From Sinobaca qinghaiensis (GTDB lineage Bacteria > Bacillota > Bacilli > Bacillales > Marinococcaceae): a stretch of 64,000 nt of DNA. Positions 35,485-44,129 of the stretch are shown here, piece after piece; the first letter of the stretch is position 1; each line of letters begins with the position of its first letter. The stretch is taken from NCBI RefSeq assembly GCF_003610495.1, contig NZ_RAPK01000007.1, positions 1-64,000 on the forward strand. The letters run 5' to 3'. Under the pieces are notes generated by a model that worked only from the letters and a program-made list of their open reading frames with translations, was not told the DNA's origin and ran no database searches. A program made the position numbers and the translations under genes.

Positions 35485-36809
35485 CAGCGCTGTTTTTGTT
35501 CAAATTCTTCCCGGATGCGGCTGAGCCCTTCTGCCGACCCGGCAACCTCTCCCATAGCATGTTCTATTTCTTTCATGACCGCTGCAAATGTTCCGAGCTC
35601 CATTTCGATCTTCTCATTTTGTCCCTTCGATTCTTTCATAGCTGCTAGAATTTCCGCGAAATAACGATCTGTTTCCACCATGCCTTCTGTGCCTTCCTGG
35701 ACGAGAACATTAACCTTATCAACAGAAGCAGAAACATTTTTCACCTGGCTGTTCGTTTTGGCAATCAGGTCGGATACGGTGGACGTTGAGTGTTTTGTCT
35801 GGGTGGAAAGGGCCCGTATTTCATCAGCCACGACGGAAAAACCTCTCCCATGTTCGCCGGCCCGGGAAGCTTCAATAGCCGCATTCAGAGCCAGCAGATT
35901 TGTTTTTACCGCAATATCCTGAACGATATCGATCACCTCATTAATCTGCCGGGAAATCACCTGCAGTTCTTTTGAGTCCTGCAGGATAGTATCCATGCTT
36001 TGTTTAATAAATGTCATATTCTCACTCTGCTGCTCGACCTGAAGTTTTCCGCTGGCAGAAAATGATTCAGACTTATCGGCAAGCTCCGATCCCTGCTGGG
36101 CGAGACACAGAATATTTTCCGACTGGATGGTTGTTTGTTTAATAGAAGCACTCGTTTCCTCTGAGATAGCGGACAATTCTTCAGAGGTTTCGCTGACCCG
36201 TTCAATAAACGTATCTTTTACCGCCTGATCTTCCAAACGGATTCGCTTATTCTCTTCTTCATAAGCTTCGAGCACTATCTGCTGTTCAAAATTAATAAGC
36301 TTGCTTATAATTAGAACTGCCTGCGTGAGGTCCTCCCTGTTTTCAATATGATCCTGGGCTATTTTTGCCAAAGAGTTCAGAAGGTCCTGAAACGCAGACA
36401 TATACCACTTTGTTTCCAGCCCGATCCGGACATGGGCATGGGCAATTCGTTTTCTTTTTGCCAGAAAAGCATCATCGATCGTTCCGTTAAACAGCTCCAC
36501 AATATGTGTTTTGAGCGTCATTTTCAGACGTTCCACGTGACTATGCTGTTCTATAATCGCCAGCAGGTTAGGCTGTTTCGTAATGTTGCCGTAAAACTGT
36601 TCGGTAATCCATTCTATGTTTTTTTCAATCAGCGGTTTGAGGGACTTCACTACGGTAAGATCCGCTTCGTTTAAATTAATAATGTGCAGCTGACGGTTCA
36701 TATCGCTGCCCGGTGGGATGGACAGTTTTCCCTGCCCTTGATAAACAGAGGCGGCCGCAGTTTCTTTTTTTCCTGACCTCAGCCAGCGTGTTTTCGTTTG
36801 AAATGCCAT
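35484..36809 (-). CDS. hemAT: Heme-based aerotactic transducer HemAT
   Basis: 441-residue soluble chemoreceptor. A globin-coupled sensor domain (about 30-185) has the proximal heme His in AHAHVRIGLETKWYMSAFQ; the rest is a coiled-coil MCP signalling domain with the hairpin tip in DIAVKTNLLALNAAIEASRAGEHGRGF. No membrane segment, as in B. subtilis HemAT (about 430 residues), which senses oxygen and signals to CheA. ATG 36809 follows AAAGGAG. A sigma-D promoter lies upstream (36860-36886), consistent with motility regulation. Confidence 0.93.
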   Translation of the reverse strand: MAFQTKTRWLRSGKKETAAASVYQGQGKLSIPPGSDMNRQLHIINLNEADLTVVKSLKPLIEKNIEWITEQFYGNITKQPNLLAIIEQHSHVERLKMTLKTHIVELFNGTIDDAFLAKRKRIAHAHVRIGLETKWYMSAFQDLLNSLAKIAQDHIENREDLTQAVLIISKLINFEQQIVLEAYEEENKRIRLEDQAVKDTFIERVSETSEELSAISEETSASIKQTTIQSENILCLAQQGSELADKSESFSASGKLQVEQQSENMTFIKQSMDTILQDSKELQVISRQINEVIDIVQDIAVKTNLLALNAAIEASRAGEHGRGFSVVADEIRALSTQTKHSTSTVSDLIAKTNSQVKNVSASVDKVNVLVQEGTEGMVETDRYFAEILAAMKESKGQNEKIEMELGTFAAVMKEIEHAMGEVAGSAEGLSRIREEFEQKQR

Positions 36810-36859
36810 TCGATAGTCTCCTTTTATCACGTATAATATAGTATCAGGCCTTTTCTTTA

Positions 36860-36886
36860 TTATCGGCAGAAGAACGGAATAATTTA
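36860..36886 (-). promoter_or_regulatory. Sigma-D (motility) promoter of hemAT
   Basis: On the minus strand TAAA (36883-36886), 15 nt, GCCGATAA (36860-36867). This matches the sigma-D consensus TAAA-N14-16-GCCGATAT with one difference in the last base. Confidence 0.85.
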
Positions 36887-36939
36887 TCTATATTAGTTAG
36901 ATGCTGCATTTTTCACTATTCTTTGTACGGGAGGTTTGT

Positions 36940-38037
36940 ATGGCAGACAGTATAAAAAGCATTTACAGTCCTGAATATATTGAACGGCTCGGCCGGACGC
37001 TTTCCGCTTTCTCTACTGCCGTTTCTGTGACAGATTTTCAGAACGCGGTGTACGGAAACGATTGGGAGCAGCTGGAGTTTAAGCAGCGGGCTGCGAGAAT
37101 TGCCGAATCCATGCAGAGGGTGCTTCCCGGTGATTACCCGGCAGCACTTGCAGTACTCGATGAAGCAGCTCCTTCATTTGGAGGGCTTGAAGGTATTGTG
37201 TTTCCTGAATTTGTCGCACGGTTCGGCCTTGATCACCAGGAGCGTTCCCTGCAGGCGCTGGAAACTTATACGCGCTATTCCAGCTCCGAATTTGCGGTTC
37301 GGCCTTTTTTAAAACAAGACCTCTCCGGCACACTCAAACGAATGACGGCCTGGACAAAAAGCCCGGATGAGCACGTCCGCCGGCTCGCAAGCGAAGGCAG
37401 CCGCCCACGCCTTCCCTGGGGAGAAGGAGTTCCTGCCTTAAAAAAGAATCCGGATCTTACTCTGCCAATACTAGAAGAGCTGGCTCAGGATCCTTCCATC
37501 TATGTGCAGAAAAGCGTAGCCAATCATTTAAATGATATATCCAAAACACATCCCGATTTATTTATCGAAACGGTGACCCGCTGGAAGGAGAAAGGTGGAC
37601 GCACCGGCTGGATCGTCAAACATGCATCACGGTCCCTTTTGAAAAAAGGTGATTCCCGGATACTGGCTTTGTTTGGTTTTTATCCCGGGAGCACAAACGT
37701 GTCTAAGCTCACCTTCGCTCCCAGCCGCCTGCCTATCGGGGACAGTGCCGAATTTTCATTTGTTGTGTCGGCTGAACTGGAAACCAAAGTGCGGGTGGAA
37801 TTCGCCGTCGACTACGTAAAAAGCAGCGGCCGACGGACAAGAAAAGTGTTCCACGTCACAGAAACCGACATGGCACCTATGACATCAAGACGGTTTACCA
37901 AACAGTTATCCTTCCGGCAGCTAACGACCCGGATCCATTTTCCGGGTCAGCACACGCTTGCCATTTTGATCAACGGTGAAGAAAAAAGCGCCGTTGATTT
38001 TGAACTGATCGATACACCAAAAGAGCCTCTTCCTTAA
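36940..38037 (+). CDS. AlkC-like DNA glycosylase with C-terminal Ig-like domain
   Basis: 365 residues. The first about 250 match AlkC-type HEAT-repeat DNA alkylation-repair glycosylases: YSSSEFAVRPFL, VRRLASEGSRPRLPWGE and SVANHLNDISKTHPD. They excise alkylated bases such as 3-methyladenine and 3-methylcytosine. The remaining about 110 residues are beta-rich (KVRVEFAVDYVKSSGRRTRKV), the Ig-like extension found in a subset of AlkC proteins. ATG 36940 with GGGAGG upstream is preferred; 13 open codons before it lack a site. Divergent from hemAT. Confidence 0.85.
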   Translation: MADSIKSIYSPEYIERLGRTLSAFSTAVSVTDFQNAVYGNDWEQLEFKQRAARIAESMQRVLPGDYPAALAVLDEAAPSFGGLEGIVFPEFVARFGLDHQERSLQALETYTRYSSSEFAVRPFLKQDLSGTLKRMTAWTKSPDEHVRRLASEGSRPRLPWGEGVPALKKNPDLTLPILEELAQDPSIYVQKSVANHLNDISKTHPDLFIETVTRWKEKGGRTGWIVKHASRSLLKKGDSRILALFGFYPGSTNVSKLTFAPSRLPIGDSAEFSFVVSAELETKVRVEFAVDYVKSSGRRTRKVFHVTETDMAPMTSRRFTKQLSFRQLTTRIHFPGQHTLAILINGEEKSAVDFELIDTPKEPLP

Positions 38038-38057
38038 AACAGGAAAAGGCTCTTTTT
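38019..38057. terminator. Bidirectional terminator
   Basis: AAAAGAGCCT pairs with AGGCTCTTTT and TTCCT with AGGAA around a short loop that holds the alkC-like stop codon. It also ends the minus-strand TRAP operon. Confidence 0.88.
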
Positions 38058-38059
38058 AT

Positions 38060-38833
38060 TTATGTTTTCTTATAGGCTGCGTGAGGCTGGTCTGTAATAA
38101 ACATGTGGCCCGGTTCATGGGTAATGGCAAGCGCAAGCTTTGCTTCAAGCAGGGCATTCTGCGGAGTTACCCCGCAGGCCCAGAATACGGGTATTTCTCC
38201 CGGATGAATCGTTACCGGATCCCCATAATCCGGGTGCTGCAGATCCACAATGCCGAGCTCCGCCGGACTTCCAATATGAACGGGAGCACCATGCACGTCA
38301 GGATACTGCGAAGTAATACGCTCTGCCGTTTCTACGAGTGCTTTCGGAATCGGCCTCATGCTGACGACCATCTTCCCTTGAAAAGGAAGAGATTCTTCCG
38401 TCGGTACAGATGTTTTATACATCGGAACATTGCAGTGCTCCTCCATGTGCCGTATTGGGACCAACGCTTCGAGAAGAGCGGCTTCAAAGGTAAAACTGCA
38501 GCCTATGAGAAACGTTACAAAATCCGCTTCCCATAAATCTGTTATATCGGTCCGCTGTTCTGCATATTGGCCGTTTATATACACGCGGTACTTCGGTACA
38601 TCACTGCGGATATCAGAGCCTGCTGCCAGAGAGGAAATCCATTCTCCAGCGGGGATTTCCTCCAGCACGGGGCAGGACTTGGGATTTAAGCGGGCGAATT
38701 CCCGAAAGGCCGCTGCCTCTTTTTCCGGAAGTATTACTACATTCGTCTGGGTATAGTCAGAAGCCATACCCGCTGTCGGCCCGGTATGCTTCTGGGTTCG
38801 TATCTGCTGCCTTGCTTTTTCAGCCGGTGTCAT
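38060..38833 (-). CDS. YcsI-type putative hydro-lyase (D-glutamate cyclase family)
   Basis: 257-residue DUF1445/YcsI protein. The family includes D-glutamate cyclase and putative hydro-lyases; conserved stretches are FLIGCSFTFEAALLEA, NVPMYKTSVP and the C-terminal PVFWACGVTPQNALLEAKL, ending with HEPGHMFITD. It is 17 nt after dctM with AGGAGG, so it is the last gene of the seven-gene operon. Its place with a TRAP uptake system and nitrilase suggests action on the imported compound; the reaction is unknown. Confidence 0.82.
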   Translation of the reverse strand: MTPAEKARQQIRTQKHTGPTAGMASDYTQTNVVILPEKEAAAFREFARLNPKSCPVLEEIPAGEWISSLAAGSDIRSDVPKYRVYINGQYAEQRTDITDLWEADFVTFLIGCSFTFEAALLEALVPIRHMEEHCNVPMYKTSVPTEESLPFQGKMVVSMRPIPKALVETAERITSQYPDVHGAPVHIGSPAELGIVDLQHPDYGDPVTIHPGEIPVFWACGVTPQNALLEAKLALAITHEPGHMFITDQPHAAYKKT

Positions 38834-38850
38834 TATTGGTTACCTCCTTC

Positions 38851-40152
38851 TCACTCAGCCGGTGTCGTATTGAACCAGCTTTCATAGTTTTCCGGAATAA
38901 ACATGATTACATCCGGCAGATATGTCACAATAAGCAGGACTGCCAGAAGAATGCCGATCTGCGGGATCAGGTAGCGGAACATTTCCGGTACTTTAATATT
39001 AGCAATCCGTGCGGTAACAAACAAGGCAACCCCGAGCGGCGGCGTCACCATGCCGATCGTCAGGTTAACGGCCATAATAATGCCAAAATGTACAGGATCT
39101 ATTCCAGCCTGCAGAATTAAGGGCAGAAACAAAGGCGTAAAGATCGATACTGCACTAATCGTGTCAATAAATGTTCCTGCCAGCAGCAAGATAAGATTGA
39201 TCAGCAGCAGAAGCAGGAGCGGATTTTCGCCGAAAGGTCCCAGTACGTCCAAAAGCTGCTGCGGAATGCTGTGATAGGAAAGCAGCCAGATAAAAATCGA
39301 GGCGTTACCAATAAGAAAAATAATACTGGCTGTTGTCCGGCCCGAATCCATAAACACAGGCACAATATCTTTAAACTTAAGATCCCCGTACACAAAAAGA
39401 CCGATCAAAAGCGCATAAATAACGGCAATAACGCCTGATTCAGTTGCAGTAAACATCCCGGAAATAATGCCACCTAAAATGATGACAGGCATCAATAGAG
39501 CAAGAATCGCGTCCTTAAAGCTGAATAATAGTTCTTTTGGCTTTGGAAACGGTGTTCTTGTTTTGTCTTTTGTTTTCATCCCAATAATAAAGCAATACGT
39601 CATTAAGCCGAGACCCATCAGCATGCCGGGAAGAACGCCCGCTACAAATAAGTCACTGATGGATACACTGGCAATGACTCCGTATAGAATCAGAACGATA
39701 CTCGGGGGGATAATCGGCCCGATCGTCGAGGAGCTTGCGACAAGGCTTGCCGAAAACCGGACGTCATACCCCTGCTCTTTCATCGCCGGTATCATCATGC
39801 CTCCAATGGCGGCCGCCGCAGCGATTGCCGTGCCGGTTAAAGCGGAAAAAAACATGCTGGCCATAACGACGACCATAGCGAGCCCTCCCGGCATAAAGCC
39901 AACGACCAGCTGGGAAAAATTAATCAACCGCTTGGAAATTCCCCCTTTGGTCATGATTTCACCTGCGAGCACAAACAAAGGCACTGCAATCAAGGTAAAG
40001 CTTTCAATGCCATTGTAAAGCCGGCGTGGCAGATTGATCAAAAGAGCGGGATCCGTTACGAGAATCCCGAGTAATGACACGAATCCCAAAGCAAATGCGA
40101 TCGGAATCCGAAAGAGAATGAGTGCAAACAACAGTGGAATCAGCCAGATCAT
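38851..40152 (-). CDS. dctM: TRAP transporter large permease
   Basis: 433-residue DctM protein with about 12 helices. The N-terminal IPLLFALILFRIPIAFALGFV and SFTLIAVPLFVLAGEIMTKGG blocks, the FFSALTGTAIAAAAAIGG motif and the closing NLTIGMVTPPLGVALFVT are diagnostic. Moves solute with Na+ together with DctQ and DctP. Overlaps dctQ by 4 nt (ATGA). Confidence 0.93.
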   Translation of the reverse strand: MIWLIPLLFALILFRIPIAFALGFVSLLGILVTDPALLINLPRRLYNGIESFTLIAVPLFVLAGEIMTKGGISKRLINFSQLVVGFMPGGLAMVVVMASMFFSALTGTAIAAAAAIGGMMIPAMKEQGYDVRFSASLVASSSTIGPIIPPSIVLILYGVIASVSISDLFVAGVLPGMLMGLGLMTYCFIIGMKTKDKTRTPFPKPKELLFSFKDAILALLMPVIILGGIISGMFTATESGVIAVIYALLIGLFVYGDLKFKDIVPVFMDSGRTTASIIFLIGNASIFIWLLSYHSIPQQLLDVLGPFGENPLLLLLLINLILLLAGTFIDTISAVSIFTPLFLPLILQAGIDPVHFGIIMAVNLTIGMVTPPLGVALFVTARIANIKVPEMFRYLIPQIGILLAVLLIVTYLPDVIMFIPENYESWFNTTPAE

Positions 40153-40601
40153 GTCATCACCTTCCTTATGTGAAAATAAAGCATGAATACAGCACTAAGA
40201 GGAAGGGCGAGATATACGTAAGCCTTCTGCACGGGCAGAATTCCCACTACCTGGCCGGACATTAGGTTATTTAGAAAAAGCTGAAAGCCGAAATATAGAA
40301 GAACCAGAATAAAAATAGTAATAATAGTAAATTCCAGAATACTGGAAAGCTTCTGCATCCATAAAGGAGCATTGTCGAGTAAATCCACCTGCAGGTGATC
40401 ATTATTTTTCAAACAAACCACAGCTCCGAACAGGACAGAATACACAAAGCCAATTAACGCAAGTTCCTGCGACCAGGCAAGCGACGATCCCAGAACATAG
40501 CGGAAAATAACCTGTGCCAGCGTAACAGCCACTGTTAGAAACAGAGACACAAGCATTAACGTTTCCATGCATTTCCCCAGGTAATAATCAACACGAGCCA
40601 T
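40149..40601 (-). CDS. dctQ: TRAP transporter small permease
   Basis: 150 residues with four helices and the FRYVLGSSLAWSQELAL signature of DctQ. It forms the membrane complex with DctM. AGGAAG precedes the ATG. It is separated from dctP by a GC-rich hairpin that may favour dctP over the permease genes. Confidence 0.9.
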   Translation of the reverse strand: MARVDYYLGKCMETLMLVSLFLTVAVTLAQVIFRYVLGSSLAWSQELALIGFVYSVLFGAVVCLKNNDHLQVDLLDNAPLWMQKLSSILEFTIITIFILVLLYFGFQLFLNNLMSGQVVGILPVQKAYVYLALPLSAVFMLYFHIRKVMT

Positions 40602-40626
40602 TCTCTATCTTCCTTTCTATAAAGCA

Positions 40627-40650
40627 GGACCGGTGTTATCCACCGGCCCC
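40627..40650. other. Hairpin between dctP and dctQ
   Basis: CCGGTG (40630-40635) pairs with CACCGG (40641-40646). The T6 run is on the plus-strand side, so on the sense (minus) transcript it is a stable hairpin with only a weak T stretch. mRNA stabilisation or partial termination below dctP is the likely role. Confidence 0.5.
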
Positions 40651-40659
40651 CTTTTTTAT

Positions 40660-41667
40660 TTACTCTCTGTTTCTTACACGCTCTACAAGATCGCTTGGAA
40701 CCTGGTCTGATACAACATCGGCTACGCCTTCTGTTGCTTCACGGAAGGCTTCGCGGTCCGGGTCTTCTGTAACCGTGACGCCTTCTGATTCAAGCATGTC
40801 GAGTATTTCTGCTTCTTTTTCAGCCAGCGTTTCTCTGTGGTACGTCGTTGTTTCTTCCACTGCTTCTTCAACAGAAGTCAGCTGCTCTTCGCTGAGCTTG
40901 CCTTCTGCGCCGCTGCTCATAACAACGATAGCAGGAGAATACGTGTGCTCGGTTAAAGATACATAATCCTGTACTTCATAGAAGTTCATCGAATCTATCG
41001 TTGGCAGCGGATTTTCCTGTCCGTCAACAACTCCCTGGTCAAGAGCAGAATACAATTCGTTAAAATCTACCGGCGTCGGGCTGGCGCCAAGCGCTTCCAT
41101 ATGGGCTTCCCATACTGGAGATGGCTGCACGCGGATACTAAGTCCATCCATATCCTCCGGTGATTCAATTTCCACCGCATTATTTGTCACATGGCGCATG
41201 CCTACTTCCCAGTAGCCAAGTCCAATCATTCCTGTTTCGTTCACCGTATCGAGCAGTTCCTGTCCGATGTCGCCGTCCAGCGTTTCGTATACGTGCTCGG
41301 TGTCTTCAAATAAGTAAGGTATCCCAAATAAATTCATTTCCGGAACGGTATTTGCAAAGCTGCTGTCTGCGGCGACCGTTGTCATATCAAGCGTCCCATC
41401 CTGAATCTGTTCAATCGCTTCATCTTCGCTTCCAAGCGTGGCATTTCCATGAATATCAATTTCCACGCTTCCTCCTGTTTTCTCTTCCACTGTTTCTTTA
41501 AAATGCTCGGCCGCGATATGATATTGGTGGGAATCAGAGCCCGAGTGGGCCAGTCGAAGCGTTACGTTTTCTTCCTCTCCTCCAGCACTGTCGCCGCCTC
41601 CTCCGCAGGCAGATAAAGCAATCGCACACGCTGACACAGACATTACAGATATTAATTTTTTCTTCAT
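40660..41667 (-). CDS. dctP: TRAP transporter solute-binding lipoprotein
   Basis: 335-residue DctP-type binding protein with a lipoprotein signal peptide (basic start, then LSAC lipobox, Cys21), an acidic linker and the binding domain. DGLSIRVQPSPVWEAHMEALGASPTPVDF contains the Arg that usually binds the carboxylate of the solute, so an organic acid is expected. ATG 41667 follows AGGGGTG. The high acidic content fits a halophile surface protein. Confidence 0.92.
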   Translation of the reverse strand: MKKKLISVMSVSACAIALSACGGGGDSAGGEEENVTLRLAHSGSDSHQYHIAAEHFKETVEEKTGGSVEIDIHGNATLGSEDEAIEQIQDGTLDMTTVAADSSFANTVPEMNLFGIPYLFEDTEHVYETLDGDIGQELLDTVNETGMIGLGYWEVGMRHVTNNAVEIESPEDMDGLSIRVQPSPVWEAHMEALGASPTPVDFNELYSALDQGVVDGQENPLPTIDSMNFYEVQDYVSLTEHTYSPAIVVMSSGAEGKLSEEQLTSVEEAVEETTTYHRETLAEKEAEILDMLESEGVTVTEDPDREAFREATEGVADVVSDQVPSDLVERVRNRE

Positions 41668-41703
41668 AACCAAAACACCCCTCTGATTTTTTTATAAAGA
41701 TGA

Positions 41704-42486
41704 TTAATATAGAGCCGGTACGCGGCTTGTAAATATCGGTACGGTATCTCTGACTGTTTTTACGCTTTCCAGGTCCAGCTGTCTTGTAATAACTTCTTCA
41801 TTAGATGATGACCCTTTCGCAAGCACAGTGCCCCATGGATCAATAAACATCGAGCGCCCGGCAAACTCAACGCCGTCATAGGTTCCTACGCGGTTGCACG
41901 TAACGACATACATTTGGTTTTCAATCGCTCTGGCCGTGCTGAGCGTTTCCCAGTGCCCCGCTCTCGCTTCCGGCCATTCTGCTGGAATAAAAAGAACCTG
42001 GGCTTCCTGGAGGGCGAGCTGCCTGATAATTTCAGGGAAGCGGAGATCAAAACAGATAACAACACCCATTTTTACGCCATCCAGTACAAATGTCTGGACC
42101 TTTGCCCTGCCGCCTTCCAGATAAGCAGGCTCATTAAGCATCGGTACTAAATGAATTTTGTCGTAATGGTAGATCAGGTTTCCTTTCCGGTCTATCACCA
42201 CGGCCCGGTTGTAAATAAGCGAATCTACTTTCACCGCAATCGATCCGCCGATAATATTAACAGCATAGGAGGAGGCAAGCTTCTGGAGAAAAACCACACT
42301 CTCCCCGTCCGCCGCTTCTGCTGTGTCTTCCAATGCGTCCAGCGTGTAGGCAGTAGTCCACATTTCAGGAAGGACGACTACATCCGTATCCGGCTTGACG
42401 TTTTCTGCAAACCAGACAGCCGCTTTTTCCTGATTCGCTTCCGGGTTACCGGCTATGATATCTAATTGAAAAACGGTAATATTCAT
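41704..42486 (-). CDS. Carbon-nitrogen hydrolase (nitrilase superfamily), copy 1
   Basis: 260-residue hydrolase with the Glu-Lys-Cys triad: Glu in VVLPEMWTTAY (near 41), Lys in YHYDKIHLVPM (near 110) and Cys in GVVICFDLRFPE (near 144). Closest in type to omega-amidase/MtnU-like amidases. No secretion signal. Lies inside the TRAP operon between dctP and the DUF2848 gene, so it probably removes an amide or nitrile nitrogen from the imported acid. A close paralogue is at 45059-45844. Confidence 0.85.
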   Translation of the reverse strand: MNITVFQLDIIAGNPEANQEKAAVWFAENVKPDTDVVVLPEMWTTAYTLDALEDTAEAADGESVVFLQKLASSYAVNIIGGSIAVKVDSLIYNRAVVIDRKGNLIYHYDKIHLVPMLNEPAYLEGGRAKVQTFVLDGVKMGVVICFDLRFPEIIRQLALQEAQVLFIPAEWPEARAGHWETLSTARAIENQMYVVTCNRVGTYDGVEFAGRSMFIDPWGTVLAKGSSSNEEVITRQLDLESVKTVRDTVPIFTSRVPALY

Positions 42487-42501
42487 CGTTTCTCTCCTTT
42501 C

Positions 42502-43182
42502 TTATATAATCTCAATCTTATATTCCAGCGTAATTTCCTCTCCTGCTACCGGATCCTTTAAAGACATACGGTGGGCGCTGCCGAATTTAAATCCGCTCAG
42601 TAATGGTACTGTCCCAATAAGGAAAACTGAGTGCGGCAGGGCAATCGATTGATTTTTTAAATGATTTTTCAAATCTTCATACGGCATAATCGCAGATACC
42701 GGATTGTTCTGATAAGGCACCCATTCCCCATCGATATATATTTCTGAGGATAGAATCAGGTCATCCCAATGATCGACTACTTCTTTTAAATCCCACGCCT
42801 CTTCTGCGATTGGCTTATCGCAAACCTGTTTCGATTTACCGATGTGCACCGTCTCCAGCTCCCGATCGGTATGGTCACTTCCCAGGGTGAGATACACTTC
42901 ATTTTCATCTTCTCCGAAAACCAGCACGGGTTCTGCTTCTCCACTCGTCTGCTCTCCTACTACTTCAAGCAGCCCTTCTGTTTCCAGACTCGAACGCCGC
43001 ATAGGGAACAAAGCCGGTACTTCATTTGGTCTTGGCACTCCAATTTCAGCAAGTTCTTCAATATGTTCTTTCACTTTAGCCTGGTCCCGGCCCGAATAAC
43101 CGATACAGATGACCTGATCTACCTTTAATGATTTCTGCTGTCCTTTTACGGTAAGCTGTACGACTTCTTTTGTTGTTGTCAA
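42502..43182 (-). CDS. DUF2848 protein (fumarylacetoacetase-like)
   Basis: 226 residues of DUF2848, related to the FAH-type beta fold (the C-terminal IGTVPLLSGFKFGSAHRMSLKDP resembles the FAH-family cap). The start is TTG 43182, overlapping the gntR stop (TTGA), with AGGAGG 7 nt upstream. Function unproven; as a gene of this operon it may cleave or decarboxylate the substrate. Confidence 0.75.
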   Translation of the reverse strand: MTTTKEVVQLTVKGQQKSLKVDQVICIGYSGRDQAKVKEHIEELAEIGVPRPNEVPALFPMRRSSLETEGLLEVVGEQTSGEAEPVLVFGEDENEVYLTLGSDHTDRELETVHIGKSKQVCDKPIAEEAWDLKEVVDHWDDLILSSEIYIDGEWVPYQNNPVSAIMPYEDLKNHLKNQSIALPHSVFLIGTVPLLSGFKFGSAHRMSLKDPVAGEEITLEYKIEII

Positions 43183-43841
43183 TTTGCATCCTCCTCGTCA
43201 ATCATCGCTAACAATATGTCCTGACTGTTTTGTATATGAAACTCCAGCGCTTTTCTTGCTTTTTCCTTTGATCCTGTTTCAAACGCATCGATAATAGCCT
43301 GATGTTCTTTAAGCGTTTCTTTCATCCGGCTGTCATTGCTGACAGCCCGGATTCCAAAGCGCAGCATTTGATCGCTTAAATGATCCAGAAACTGAATCAA
43401 TCGGCTGTTGCCGGTAAGCTGCGCCAAATACATATGAAAATCGCGGTCTTCGTTAATAAATTGCTGCCGGTCCTGCTCGGCGAGCGTGGTCATTCGTTTC
43501 TGATATTCTTTTAAATCAGTAATATGTTCTTCTGTAATAAGAGAAGCAACCAGTTCACCGACAAAACCTTCATTTGCATAGCGGCATTGGAACACTTCAA
43601 AAATATCCTGGCGCTCAATTTCCTTTACGACAACCCCTTTCCAGGGGATCGTTTCCACCCAGCCTTCAAATTCAAGTTTTTTCAGTGCTTCTCTGACCGG
43701 TGTACGGCTCACCCCCAGCTTTTCTGCGATGGAGCGTTCCTGCAGGGAGTCCCCAGGTCTGATATCCAGGCTGATTACTGCATCCTTTATCTCTCTATAA
43801 ACTTGATCGGTATAAGAAACGAACTTTCCGATTTTTTTCAA
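43179..43841 (-). CDS. GntR (FadR subfamily) regulator of the TRAP operon
   Basis: 220 residues: winged helix at 10-75 (SLQERSIAEKLGVSRTPVREALKKLEFEGWV) and an all-helical FCD effector domain with the metal/ligand His set (FHMYLAQLTGN, HQAIIDAFE, ALEFHI). TTG start 43841 with AGGAGGAG upstream. First gene of the operon; the palindrome at 43894-43905 just inside the promoter is its probable operator, giving repression relieved by the substrate. Confidence 0.87.
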   Translation of the reverse strand: MKKIGKFVSYTDQVYREIKDAVISLDIRPGDSLQERSIAEKLGVSRTPVREALKKLEFEGWVETIPWKGVVVKEIERQDIFEVFQCRYANEGFVGELVASLITEEHITDLKEYQKRMTTLAEQDRQQFINEDRDFHMYLAQLTGNSRLIQFLDHLSDQMLRFGIRAVSNDSRMKETLKEHQAIIDAFETGSKEKARKALEFHIQNSQDILLAMIDEEDAN

Positions 43842-43893
43842 GTTATCTCCTCCTATACATCTTTTCCAATATTAGGTATCTGATATGTGGTGT

Positions 43894-43905
43894 CTGGTAT
43901 ACCAG
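43894..43905. promoter_or_regulatory. GntR operator palindrome
   Basis: CTGGTATACCAG is a perfect 12-bp palindrome of the FadR-subfamily type (TGGTATACCA). It lies about 10-20 nt downstream of the predicted transcription start, where a bound repressor would block transcription. Confidence 0.7.
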
Positions 43906-43917
43906 TTGAATACCCAT

Positions 43918-43946
43918 ACTGTACCCTCCCCCTTTTAATTTGTCAA
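43918..43946 (-). promoter_or_regulatory. Sigma-A promoter of the gntR-TRAP operon
   Basis: On the minus strand TTGACA (43941-43946), 17 nt, TACAGT (43918-43923): a perfect -35 and a good -10. Confidence 0.82.
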
Positions 43947-43967
43947 ACAATTTTCAAAATTTAGTTT

Positions 43968-43981
43968 TGTAAGCGTTACTT
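43968..43981. promoter_or_regulatory. CcpA cre site upstream of the operon
   Basis: TGTAAGCGTTACTT matches the cre consensus TGWAARCGYTWNCW at 13 of 14 positions. It lies 22 nt upstream of the -35, so carbon catabolite control of the operon is likely; the upstream location leaves open whether it represses or activates. Confidence 0.6.
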
Positions 43982-44064
43982 TTGTTTTTCTTCATGCATA
44001 ATTGATACAAAACTATCACACCTTCTTACAGTAAACGCCGATTGCGTCAGATTATCTATCAAAC

Positions 44065-44096
44065 AAAAAAGCCTTCTGCCTCAGCAGAAAGCTTTT
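44065..44096 (-). terminator. Terminator of the hydrolase transcript
   Basis: On the minus strand TTTCTGC and GCAGAAGGC form a hairpin with a 4-nt loop followed by TTTTTT. Confidence 0.8.
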
Positions 44097-44129
44097 CTAT
44101 ATCGCCGTGTATCCTTTTACTGCAGGAGC

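Noticed and set aside
40627-40657. Plus-strand terminator in the dctP-dctQ gap
   Set aside because: The T run is antisense to the operon and no plus-strand gene precedes it; recorded as a hairpin only.
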